From Bacteroidota bacterium (GTDB taxonomy: Bacteria; Bacteroidota; Bacteroidia; Flavobacteriales; JADGDT01): DNA of 63,359 nt. Every line of letters begins with the position of its first letter. The first letter of the stretch is position 1. The stretch lies in contig JBDLJM010000004.1 of NCBI GenBank assembly GCA_039714315.1, positions 1 through 63,359 of the forward strand, given 5' to 3'. Made by a program: the position numbers and the translations under genes. The notes under the pieces are model-generated. The model was given only the letters and a program-made list of their open reading frames with translations, did no database searches and was not told where the DNA came from. Below are positions 55,682 to 63,359 of the stretch, piece by piece.

Positions 55682-55805
55682 TTTTACTATTTTTTTATAA
55701 TTAATAATTTAGACTTATCATGAAATGAGATATTACAATATCTAATTCTCAGTAAACACAGTACTACTGAGTGTACAACACCAATAGCATAAATACTAAG
55801 AATCG

Positions 55806-56432
55806 TCAATTAACTATTCTTTCTGATAATCCGTCAGAATCAAAGAAAATAATACCTTTTCCTACTTCCATCATACTGCCCAAAGGGTCACCCAAATCGT
55901 CATACATGAAGCGTGCTACCTTAGTATCAACTATCCCTTCTTCTATTATTGTTCCGGATATGACACATACAAAGACTGCCGGATTAACTTCCTTATGCAT
56001 TGTAATACGCGAAAACACAGTGAAATTACGCCCCTCTCCCATGATATAGGTATCTTTGCTTGAATCACATTTTCCTCCTTCATAATTACTATCAAAGCAA
56101 TAATTATGACTAATAACCAGAGATTTATCTCCAACAACATGATTATAAAAACTAACCTTTATATCAGGTAGATAGCAACCATCCATATTTTCAACCAAAT
56201 TACTACAATCAAATTCACAAGGACCAATTATATAAGTACCTTCTATCGCAGGAGGATCATCTCCTCTGTTAATAGTCATTTTCAATCCTTCCAATTCCTC
56301 TAAAATAGTAGATGATACGAGTTCTACAACCTCATCAGGATATACTTCCAGTTCCTTAGTGTCATCCTTCGAACAAGAGCAAACACTTATAACTATTATA
56401 GATACAAGCATTCTAAAAATTAAAGTTTTCAT
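55806..56432 (-). CDS. Lipoprotein of unknown function, paralog 2
   Basis: A 208-residue lipoprotein with Cys in SVCSC/SKDD; the residues after it (SKDDTKE) fit an acidic export signal, so surface display is likely. It is a full-length paralog of the gene at 55004, with the same number of residues and the same ordered motifs. The cysteine pattern is partly conserved. The 175-bp gap between the two genes shows no terminator but includes paralog 1's own leader box, so each may be transcribed separately. Function unknown. Confidence 0.7.
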   Translation of the reverse strand: MKTLIFRMLVSIIVISVCSCSKDDTKELEVYPDEVVELVSSTILEELEGLKMTINRGDDPPAIEGTYIIGPCEFDCSNLVENMDGCYLPDIKVSFYNHVVGDKSLVISHNYCFDSNYEGGKCDSSKDTYIMGEGRNFTVFSRITMHKEVNPAVFVCVISGTIIEEGIVDTKVARFMYDDLGDPLGSMMEVGKGIIFFDSDGLSERIVN

Positions 56433-56455
56433 TTTTTACAAGATTAAAATAACTT

Positions 56456-56483
56456 CCTACTCTTTAGCTTTTCGGAATCTGCT
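56456..56483 (-). promoter_or_regulatory. Conserved leader box of lipoprotein paralog 2
   Basis: The 28-bp twin of the box at 55654-55681 (27 of 28 positions identical), at the same 24-bp distance from the start codon. Confidence 0.6.
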
Positions 56484-56944
56484 CCTACTAAAACAATATC
56501 AAAAGATTATATTATAGTAGATCATTTATTAAACATATTAAATTACCAGATAATACATGTTAGAGACATAAATTCTATTCTAGAACTCTAATTAAATATT
56601 TAATAAAACTAAAAGGTGAGAGGGTAATTTATCAGAAACTGAAAAAAATCAGCATCCTAAAATGTGTTATTCACAAATGCATTATCGGTAAATTAATAAT
56701 AACAAGGCGGGTATTAGTACTATAATGTAAACGAATTATTTATACTAAGCACACTACCTTTAAATGAAGATTAAGCGCTTAATGCCTAAGCAGATTTGAA
56801 GATTATCAGGTAATAAAGGTTTCATTGCCAATAGCAAAGTTAAGCAATCACGATAAGACAAACAGTTTCCGTAGTCATAATTTAATGTTAATCTACTACT
56901 ACAGAACATATTAAACTTTTCTAAAAATTTAACTTTTCATAAAG
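56484..56944. other. Non-coding gap between the lipoproteins and the sus operon
   Basis: About 460 bp of AT-rich sequence without an ORF or a repeat of the families above. The only clear structure is the perfect 14-bp palindrome ATTAAGCGCTTAAT at 56770-56783. Otherwise I see nothing I can name. Confidence 0.6.
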
Positions 56945-56973
56945 AAAAAAGCCCCGAAATAAATTCGGGGCTT
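56945..56973 (-). terminator. Terminator of the susCDE operon
   Basis: AAGCCCCGAA and TTCGGGGCTT form a 10-bp stem; six U follow on the minus strand. Confidence 0.9.
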
Positions 56974-57033
56974 CCTACAGAGAATGAGAAGTAGTTTACA
57001 TTTCCTTCTTATTCATTATTTTGATTCAATATA

Positions 57034-58518
57034 TTATTGAATTGTACCTGTACCGTTAACAAAATCAAGAGTAACAACCTGACCTGTTGACCCAGCTACA
57101 GCAGCCTGGTCATCACCGGCACCTCTGTACTCAATCACTCCGTCAATCACATTAAATTCAGCTTGCCACCAGTCTACTGCATTTCCATCAGCATTAGTTA
57201 AAGTAGCAGCAGCAACATGCATACGTACATTAGCATCAGCAACTAGTGAAGGTGAAGTAATCACCTTAGCAGAATTGTCAACTGTAAATTTAGTAGCTTC
57301 CTGAGCAGCATCCCATCCACCGAAAGCATCACCAATACCGTGAATATTTGGAGCATTAATTTCAATAGTTTCAGTTTCAAGGTTTACAACTATTGAATAG
57401 TAACCAGCTTCTGCAACTGTACCATTGTCTCCTCCTTTTCCATAAACACCATCAGTTTCACCAGCAGCAAGATCAATACCAAATGAAGGACCCCAATCTA
57501 ATTCAGGTGAGAATTTAAATCCTGGATCAGTTGCCTCAGGATCAACCCACTGAATAGAATAAAATAAATGAGGATTACTATGTACAGGAATCATTTCGAT
57601 ATATTGTCCATCTGCCCAGCCCCATGCGCCAGAACCAACAGAACCACCTGTCATATATAATACATCAGGGAATTCTGGTGGAGGTAATTCACCTGCATCT
57701 TCAGTTGTGATAGTTAAACCTGCGATACCTTTTTCACCACTTACCCAGTTGAAAGAGAAGTTTAATAACTGGTCTGTTACTATTTCAATATCACCACCAT
57801 CTGCAGTTAAAGCATCAACAGTACCACCGTAAGAAAGTACCGGACGAACATGATCATCTGCAAATCCGGCTGCATCAGCTTCATTCCATGCAACATCTTC
57901 AAGAACAAATTTCCATGCTGTGTTAAATCTAATTTTAAATTTAGCTCTAAGCTCAACAGAAGCAGCTTCAAAAGTTGCAGCATCGGCACTACCTGAAGTT
58001 AATTCAGCTTTGTCTCCTGTAACATTTATTTCAATGTTATTGATTTTCATCACCCAAAACTTAGACGTATTTTCATCAGTCATGATATAGTACAATCCTT
58101 CAGAAGGAACTGTATAAGTGTCTGTTGCTCCCGCTGCGAGAGTACCAGCTACATAATCAAAAGCCTCACCTGCTTCTTCTTCCTGAGTTACTTGAGTAAC
58201 ATCTGTTGCTCCAATTGAAGATTCATTCCCATCAACTACTTTGGATAATGCTATTTCACCAGCCGAAAGGTAGTGAATACCATACATCATACCGGCTCTT
58301 CCAACTTTAGTAGCAAAATCACTACTTGGCTCCACCATTTGAGGAGTATCTATAGCTAAAGTTTTATCTCCTGTTGCAGAACCTTTTATATAGTATCCGT
58401 CTGCCAAATATTCTATTGGATCATCGCCCGGCTCATCTTTACTACATGAACTATTTAAGGATAAAATAGACCCAAACAACACTAAGAATAGTGTTTTAAT
58501 AAAATTAATATTCCTCAT
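57034..58518 (-). CDS. susE: SusE/SusF-like outer-membrane glycan-binding lipoprotein
   Basis: A 494-residue lipoprotein. Cys25 in NSSC is followed by SKDEPGDD, an acidic export signal. The architecture is an N-terminal beta domain followed by repeated starch-binding-like modules (LYMTGGSVGSGAWGWADGQYIEM, FYSIQWVDPEATDPGFKFSPE, AGYYSIVVNLETETIEI), as in SusE and SusF of Bacteroides. Such proteins hold maltooligosaccharides at the surface for SusCD. It is third in the operon susC-susD-susE. The alpha-glucan assignment rests on these modules and the presence of pullulanase elsewhere in the window. Confidence 0.82.
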   Translation of the reverse strand: MRNINFIKTLFLVLFGSILSLNSSCSKDEPGDDPIEYLADGYYIKGSATGDKTLAIDTPQMVEPSSDFATKVGRAGMMYGIHYLSAGEIALSKVVDGNESSIGATDVTQVTQEEEAGEAFDYVAGTLAAGATDTYTVPSEGLYYIMTDENTSKFWVMKINNIEINVTGDKAELTSGSADAATFEAASVELRAKFKIRFNTAWKFVLEDVAWNEADAAGFADDHVRPVLSYGGTVDALTADGGDIEIVTDQLLNFSFNWVSGEKGIAGLTITTEDAGELPPPEFPDVLYMTGGSVGSGAWGWADGQYIEMIPVHSNPHLFYSIQWVDPEATDPGFKFSPELDWGPSFGIDLAAGETDGVYGKGGDNGTVAEAGYYSIVVNLETETIEINAPNIHGIGDAFGGWDAAQEATKFTVDNSAKVITSPSLVADANVRMHVAAATLTNADGNAVDWWQAEFNVIDGVIEYRGAGDDQAAVAGSTGQVVTLDFVNGTGTIQ

Positions 58519-58567
58519 AACTTTTGTTAAAATTTAATTATATCTATTGTTTTTGTTATTTACTAAA

Positions 58568-60052
58568 TTATTTTCCCAAATTTGGATTAGCGTCTATAGC
58601 CCATTGGGGTATTGGGTAAGTCAAATTTGAACCGTCAGCAACAGCATCCTTTTCCCACCAGGCTTCACCAAACTTACCAAATCTGATTAAATCCTGACGG
58701 TTGTGACCTTCCCAGAACATCTCATGTTTACGTTCCAATAAAACATCATCCAAAGTTGCTCCACTTAAATCTGCCAAACCTGCACGACTTCTTGTCATAT
58801 TCATCTCTGCATCACCACTTTTACCCTGACGAACAGCAGCCTCTGCCTTCATCAATAGGACATCGGCATATCTAAAAATTGGATAATCATTACTTAGATC
58901 TTGCATTGCGCCAACTTTCACCTCAAATTTATTAGCTCTTACTCCTGAATCATAAGCCTCTTTTGCAGAAAAACTCTGATCCATATGTAATGCAGGTATA
59001 TCAACTGTAAACACAAGTGGTTCATTTGAACGCTCACTAATTAATACTGTTGTTCCGTCAATAGCGTACTGCTTCCCCACTAAAAAGTACTTCTCCTTAC
59101 GTAAATCAGCATCGTCAAAACTATTATAATAGTCTGCCATTACAGCAAATCCATTCCAAGGACCGGTTGCCATATCAAATGTTGCCTGACTCTGATAGTG
59201 AAGCGTTCTCATATGAAGGTTGAAATTCGTAAAGTTAATTTCATCATATGGTATAGTGAAAATATTCTCTACAGAGTTATCATTATTAGTAACAAATGGA
59301 GCTGATACCCCTGCCTCTAGTGAATACATTCCTCCATCAATTACAGCCTGAGCTGCAGCCTCAGCTTTTGCCCATTCCGGAGTACCAGTATACACCTCAG
59401 CATTAAGATACATCTTCGCCAATATTGTATAGGCTGTATATTTATTGACAACAGTTTTAGATGATGTTTCAGGAAGAAAATCTATATTATCTTCCAGCTC
59501 TTTCACTACCTCTGCAAACACTAATGCTCTATCCATTTTCTCTGGAGATGGATCTGCTTCTGAAAACGAAGTAACATAAGGAACACCTCCATAATTATCT
59601 ATTAATAAATAGTAATAGTATGCTCTCATTACTTTCATTTGGGCAATTATTGGGACTACATCAGGATTATCGCCAGATGGTTCCAAGGTTTCAATTACCT
59701 GATTAGCCTCATTAACACCTCCATAAAAGAAATCCCACATCTGACTAACAGATTCAGTCTGATTATTCCAGTTATGCAAATGTAAATCTCGCCACTTACC
59801 TCCATCATCCCAATCGGTATGACGTGTTGGTGCACAAACCGCATCACCGGTAACTTCTTGTGCAAACCACCATCCACCATTATCTGTCATCCTCTGTAAT
59901 TGTTTGTACACAGGAGCCGGAAGAAGTTTTACCTGACCAGCATTCTCTGGAAATTTTTCAACCGGAATTTGGTTATACAGGTCTACATCTAACTTTGTAC
60001 AAGACAAAGTCATAAATCCTGTTGCTATTATTGATAATATTATTCTTTTCAT
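58568..60052 (-). CDS. susD: SusD/RagB-family outer-membrane glycan-binding lipoprotein
   Basis: A 494-residue lipoprotein with Cys18 in TLSC. The helical TPR-like SusD core is recognised by the N-terminal NQIPVEKFPENAG, the middle KVMRAYYYYLLIDNYGGVPYVT and the C-terminal FRYADVLLMKAEAAVRQG and ERKHEMFWEGHNRQDLIRFG, all of which are standard. It forms the lid over the SusC channel and captures the oligosaccharide. It follows susC with 9 bp between the coding regions, hence one mRNA. Confidence 0.93.
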   Translation of the reverse strand: MKRIILSIIATGFMTLSCTKLDVDLYNQIPVEKFPENAGQVKLLPAPVYKQLQRMTDNGGWWFAQEVTGDAVCAPTRHTDWDDGGKWRDLHLHNWNNQTESVSQMWDFFYGGVNEANQVIETLEPSGDNPDVVPIIAQMKVMRAYYYYLLIDNYGGVPYVTSFSEADPSPEKMDRALVFAEVVKELEDNIDFLPETSSKTVVNKYTAYTILAKMYLNAEVYTGTPEWAKAEAAAQAVIDGGMYSLEAGVSAPFVTNNDNSVENIFTIPYDEINFTNFNLHMRTLHYQSQATFDMATGPWNGFAVMADYYNSFDDADLRKEKYFLVGKQYAIDGTTVLISERSNEPLVFTVDIPALHMDQSFSAKEAYDSGVRANKFEVKVGAMQDLSNDYPIFRYADVLLMKAEAAVRQGKSGDAEMNMTRSRAGLADLSGATLDDVLLERKHEMFWEGHNRQDLIRFGKFGEAWWEKDAVADGSNLTYPIPQWAIDANPNLGK

Positions 60053-60061
60053 CTTGTATAA

Positions 60062-63049
60062 TTAAAATCCAACATTAAGTCCTAAAGTAAATGATCTTGT
60101 CTTTGGATATACATTATATTGGTCTATCCCTTTATTATCATTATCTCCATAATCCATCTCAGGATCTATTCCAGAATATCCACTTAGAACAAATACATTA
60201 TTTACATTAAAATACAATCTTGCCTTACGTAACCAATTTACATTATCTGTATCGAAATTATAACCTAGTGATATATTTTCTAAACGAATAAATGAACCAT
60301 CCTCTATATAATAATCAGAATATATTGGAGGATCTGATAAAACTCCGGTCAAATCCTTGGCATCTGTCAATGCATTGTTAGTTGGTAATATAGAAGGGTT
60401 GCCAAATATCATTTTTGTAACATTTAACACTTCAGCACCATAAACTGCTCTAAAAACAAGATTCATATCAAAGTTTTTATACAGTGTGATATAATTCGAC
60501 CATCCTATCTCAAAATCAGGTAATGCACTTCCCAAAACTTGTCTTTGATCATCCCCTTGTTTCAACATTCGCTGAAGTTCATCGTAATTTTTCAATTTTC
60601 CTTGCTTGTCGTAGAACAACCACTCTCCATTTGTTGACATACCGGCATATTTATATCCGTAAAATGTTCCAAATGACATACCTGGAGCAACACGCTGCGA
60701 AGCTACACCTACCATACCCGGTCCTTGTATCCACCCGGTTTCTTTGAAATCTAAATTAAATTTCTCATCTCCTAATGCAATTATTTCCTGTCTGTTAGCT
60801 GAAAAAGAAAAAGATGTTTTCCAGTTAAGATTTTCATTATCTATAACAAAAGCTTCAAGGAACAATTCTATTCCTGTATTATTTACCTCACCTCCATTAT
60901 ACCATATATACTGATGCTTGTATGGAGGAACAGGTACTCTGTATTCTCCCAACAAATCATATGTACGTTTATTATAATACTCTATTGATCCGGATATTCG
61001 ACTGTTTAGAAAAGCAAAATCTAAACCAATATTAAGTTCGGCATTTGACTCCCATTGTAAATTTGGATTTGCATTATTTGTTAAACCAAAAACAGGAATA
61101 GGTTTACCTGTTTCAGGATCGATTGCAGTTCCCTGAATTCCAACATATGGTACTGAAAGATAATTTCCAATTTCCTGATTTCCGGTATAACCATAACCAG
61201 CACGTAATTTCAATTGATCTATAAATTCTGAATCACTTAGGAAATCCTCTTTAGAAAGAACCCAACCTACAGATCCCGATGGAAAAATTCCCCATTTTTT
61301 ATTTGTTCCAAATCTTGAAGAACCATCTCGACGCAATGTTGCTGTTACATAATATTTCGAGTTATAATTATATGCTGCACGTCCAAAAAATGATATCAAT
61401 CTGTTCTCTTCTTTAAATGAAGTTATACCACCTAAGCCCACGATTGATAGAGCTTCTAAATTATTAGACTCTACATAGTCCGACATAGGACCTGTTCCAG
61501 AGGCTTTAAACCCGGTTTTAGTATCCTCCTGAAATGAATAACCTACAACAGCATTCAAATTATGAACATTGGAAAAAGAATTATTATAAGAAAGTGTTGA
61601 TTCTATTAATTTAGACTCAAAGTTATCATATTCTCTTTTTCCCTCTCCTCCTGTGGTTGTTGCTTCGCTATAGCTTGGTACAAAAAAGAATGATTCATGA
61701 TCATTTCTAACATATCCCATATTAACTCCGGCCTTTAGACCTTCAATAATTTCAAAATCAGCTTTAAAGTTTCCATTTATTCTTTTTGCATCACGTTCAT
61801 TTTGAATATCATCTATCAAAGCTACAGGGTTTGAGTAATTGAACCTGTCAGAACGATTATAAGAACCATCTTCGTTATAAATTGGATCGGTTGGATTATG
61901 TTGAATCATTTGGAAAATTACGTCCTGAAATCCATTTCCATCATATTTTACATAATTATTATGTTCAATAGTAGCAGAAAGATTACCACTTAAGGTAAGA
62001 CGGTTATCCAAAGACTTCTGAGTCATGTTTATACGAGCAATATCACGAGATTTACTAGATCCATTTATAACACCTTTAAAGTCTAAATGAGATATAGAAG
62101 CACGGTAATTAAAATCTTCAGCTCCACCAGAAAAAGCCAAGTTATACGACTGTGAATGCCCTGTACGGAAAACTTCATCCTGCCAATCCGTATCTGCACC
62201 TCCGTCAGAGAAATTTTTACCTGTATCTGATGCATATTCTCTCAGTTCAGATGCACTAAGTAAATCGAATCGTTTTGCAACAACATCCATTGAATTGTAG
62301 GTATTGAAATCAACAGTTGTAACGCCATCTTTATTTCCTTTCTTAGTTTCTATCAGGATAACACCATTCGCTCCTCTTGACCCATAAATAGCTGCTGAAG
62401 ATGCATCTTTCAATACGTTGAATGATTCTATATCTTCAGGAGCAATAGAAGTTGGATCAGCTCCGGGAACCCCGTCAATTACATACAATGGATCTGTATT
62501 AGAGCCAAATCCTGAAGACCCTCTAATTTTAATCGAAAATCCTCCATTTGGATCCCCTCCTTTTTTTGAAATTTGAACCCCTGGAGTTTTACCTTGCAAA
62601 CCCTGAATAGGATCTGTCAATACTCCAGTATTAAGTTCAGAAGCTTTTATACTAGCTACCGCACCAGTTTTATCTTCTTTTTTCTGAACACCATAACCAA
62701 CAACAACAACATCTTCCAAAACAGCTGCATCAGGCTCCAGGCTTGGACTCCAAACCTGATCTGAACCAGAACTTAATGTTATAGTTGATTCTTTGTACCC
62801 CATAAAAGAAGCACTTAACGTAAACTGACCATCTTGAACTTGATCATCTGTAACATCGATGGAATAGTTTCCATCGAAATCTGTTGTTGTACCATTTGTA
62901 GTACCGACAACAAGTACTGACGCCCCGGGAAGGGGTTCCCCGTTCTCATCATTTACTACACCTGATATATTTTGTGCTATCAGATTAGTAAATGACAACA
63001 GAGTAAACGCCACCATTAGCATGGTAGCCTTCAAGTAAACTTTCCTCAT
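60062..63049 (-). CDS. susC: SusC/RagA-family TonB-linked outer-membrane transporter
   Basis: A 995-residue TonB-dependent transporter. The signal peptide (1-25) is followed by a carboxypeptidase-regulatory-like domain (about 27-110, ISGVVNDENGEPLPGASVLV), the TonB box region EDVVVVGYGVQKKED, a plug with IRGSSGFGSNTDPLYVIDGVPG and ASSAAIYGSRGANGVI, and a barrel to the C-terminus. The length is normal. With SusD it forms the bin-like uptake complex. It is first of susC-susD-susE, with a promoter at 63083 and complex upstream repeats. Confidence 0.95.
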   Translation of the reverse strand: MRKVYLKATMLMVAFTLLSFTNLIAQNISGVVNDENGEPLPGASVLVVGTTNGTTTDFDGNYSIDVTDDQVQDGQFTLSASFMGYKESTITLSSGSDQVWSPSLEPDAAVLEDVVVVGYGVQKKEDKTGAVASIKASELNTGVLTDPIQGLQGKTPGVQISKKGGDPNGGFSIKIRGSSGFGSNTDPLYVIDGVPGADPTSIAPEDIESFNVLKDASSAAIYGSRGANGVILIETKKGNKDGVTTVDFNTYNSMDVVAKRFDLLSASELREYASDTGKNFSDGGADTDWQDEVFRTGHSQSYNLAFSGGAEDFNYRASISHLDFKGVINGSSKSRDIARINMTQKSLDNRLTLSGNLSATIEHNNYVKYDGNGFQDVIFQMIQHNPTDPIYNEDGSYNRSDRFNYSNPVALIDDIQNERDAKRINGNFKADFEIIEGLKAGVNMGYVRNDHESFFFVPSYSEATTTGGEGKREYDNFESKLIESTLSYNNSFSNVHNLNAVVGYSFQEDTKTGFKASGTGPMSDYVESNNLEALSIVGLGGITSFKEENRLISFFGRAAYNYNSKYYVTATLRRDGSSRFGTNKKWGIFPSGSVGWVLSKEDFLSDSEFIDQLKLRAGYGYTGNQEIGNYLSVPYVGIQGTAIDPETGKPIPVFGLTNNANPNLQWESNAELNIGLDFAFLNSRISGSIEYYNKRTYDLLGEYRVPVPPYKHQYIWYNGGEVNNTGIELFLEAFVIDNENLNWKTSFSFSANRQEIIALGDEKFNLDFKETGWIQGPGMVGVASQRVAPGMSFGTFYGYKYAGMSTNGEWLFYDKQGKLKNYDELQRMLKQGDDQRQVLGSALPDFEIGWSNYITLYKNFDMNLVFRAVYGAEVLNVTKMIFGNPSILPTNNALTDAKDLTGVLSDPPIYSDYYIEDGSFIRLENISLGYNFDTDNVNWLRKARLYFNVNNVFVLSGYSGIDPEMDYGDNDNKGIDQYNVYPKTRSFTLGLNVGF

Positions 63050-63067
63050 TTCTGTATATAATTAGTT

Positions 63068-63081
63068 AAACTTTCCTAAAA
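63068..63081. repeat. Box B, copy 1, upstream of susC
   Basis: The 14-bp sequence AAACTTTCCTAAAA recurs exactly at 63271-63284. This copy is in the predicted 5' leader of the susC mRNA. Confidence 0.65.
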
Positions 63082-63082
63082 A

Positions 63083-63112
63083 CAAATTTATCATTGTATT
63101 TGGGTTGACAAA
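63083..63112 (-). promoter_or_regulatory. susC promoter
   Basis: On the minus strand TTTG (63112-63109), an 18-bp spacer and TAAATTTG (63090-63083), a perfect -7 box. It lies 33 bp before the susC ATG. Confidence 0.7.
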
Positions 63113-63119
63113 AAAAAAA

Positions 63120-63136
63120 ATGTACAAAATACACTT
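63120..63136. repeat. Box A, copy 1, just upstream of the susC promoter
   Basis: ATGTACAAAATACACTT, matching 15 of 17 bases of the copy at 63343-63359. Its location next to the -33 element fits an activator or repressor site. A third partial ATACACTT occurs at 63185-63192. Confidence 0.6.
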
Positions 63137-63221
63137 AGTCATTTTTCCTGATCAACATCCTCTATTCTCGTCTGAGTGTCCCTGATACACTTGACTTTAC
63201 AAGAATATGACAATGACACTG

Positions 63222-63272
63222 TTTTTGTTAAAATTCAATTTAGAATGATTCTAAATTGAATTTTAACAAAAA
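63222..63272. repeat. Perfect 51-bp palindrome upstream of susC
   Basis: Two 25-bp arms (63222-63246 and 63248-63272) are exact reverse complements about a single central G. About 18% GC. Neither strand continues with a U tract beyond the stem, so it is not a typical terminator. It lies 173 bp before the susC start. Confidence 0.9.
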
Positions 63273-63284
63273 ACTTTCCTAAAA
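63271..63284. repeat. Box B, copy 2
   Basis: An exact second copy of AAACTTTCCTAAAA. It abuts the right arm of the 51-bp palindrome. Confidence 0.65.
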
Positions 63285-63342
63285 TGAGTTTCATCCATTA
63301 TTTCATGCTATTCAACCACTTAACACTGTCGTTCGTCAGTAG

Positions 63343-63359
63343 ATGTACTTAATACACTT
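63343..63359. repeat. Box A, copy 2, at the window edge
   Basis: ATGTACTTAATACACTT, the second copy of box A, ending at the last base of the window. The order A then B, read toward susC, is the same as in copy 1. Confidence 0.6.

Noticed and set aside
63222-63272. The 51-bp palindrome as an intrinsic terminator
   Set aside because: Neither strand shows a run of U after the stem, and the stem is AT-rich and far longer than the other terminators in the window.

Overview
The window is chromosomal DNA from a low-GC member of the Bacteroidota, most likely order Flavobacteriales. Lineage markers are the core type IX secretion genes gldK-gldL-gldM-gldN beside a PorP/SprF gene, a SusC/SusD/SusE outer-membrane glycan-uptake set, many proteins with carboxypeptidase-regulatory plus TonB-plug architecture, lipoproteins with Bacteroidota-type acidic export signals, and promoters of the TTG...TAnnTTTG type (-33/-7). 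I saw no complete insertion sequence, prophage, CRISPR array or rRNA gene.

Layout. 0-8.4 kb: a DUF1349 protein, then leftward icmF, a TlpA-like thioredoxin, two lineage-specific proteins and an orphan biotin carboxylase. 8.4-15.3 kb: carbohydrate and acetate handling (SLC45-type sugar transporter, acetate channel, secreted phosphodiesterase-like enzyme, lipoprotein pullulanase), then a Dus enzyme and a thioesterase. 15.4-22.6 kb: a TonB receptor, purM-prfA-pyrF and two tandem beta-barrel proteins. 22.6-28.9 kb: der, era, three identical initiator tRNA genes, a type II sulfide:quinone oxidoreductase and an ABC-F ATPase. 28.9-38.5 kb: the leftward block topA, a catalytically degenerate arginase-fold protein, porP/sprF, gldK, gldL, gldM, gldN. 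39-45.8 kb: miaB, a sigma-54 activator without sensor domain, lptE, a TPR protein, secG, groES, groEL. 46-54.8 kb: envelope and lipid genes (beta-barrel, DgkA, ABC-F, DAG-kinase-like enzyme, App1-type phosphatase), Sua5/YciO, transaldolase-like aldolase and an acyl-CoA ligase. 55-63.4 kb: two tandem paralogous lipoproteins, then susE-susD-susC with an elaborate upstream region.

How it fits together. Two parts of the window point to alpha-glucan use: SusCDE bind and import oligosaccharides, and a surface-type pullulanase plus an SLC45 sugar:proton symporter could debranch and take up the products; this is inference. The T9SS genes supply the export channel and gliding machinery. IcmF and the biotin carboxylase suggest acyl-CoA (isobutyryl/propionyl) metabolism.

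The most unusual material is intergenic. A family of eight 27-bp imperfect palindromes sits inside tracts of 7-bp periodic repeats whose heptad words differ between sites. Other gaps hold a 145-bp nested hairpin element, a 186-bp element with TACCAAATG-type inverted ends, and, upstream of susC, a perfect 51-bp palindrome between two copies of a pair of sequence boxes. Function assignments come from recognisable motifs and remembered family knowledge; no database search was possible.
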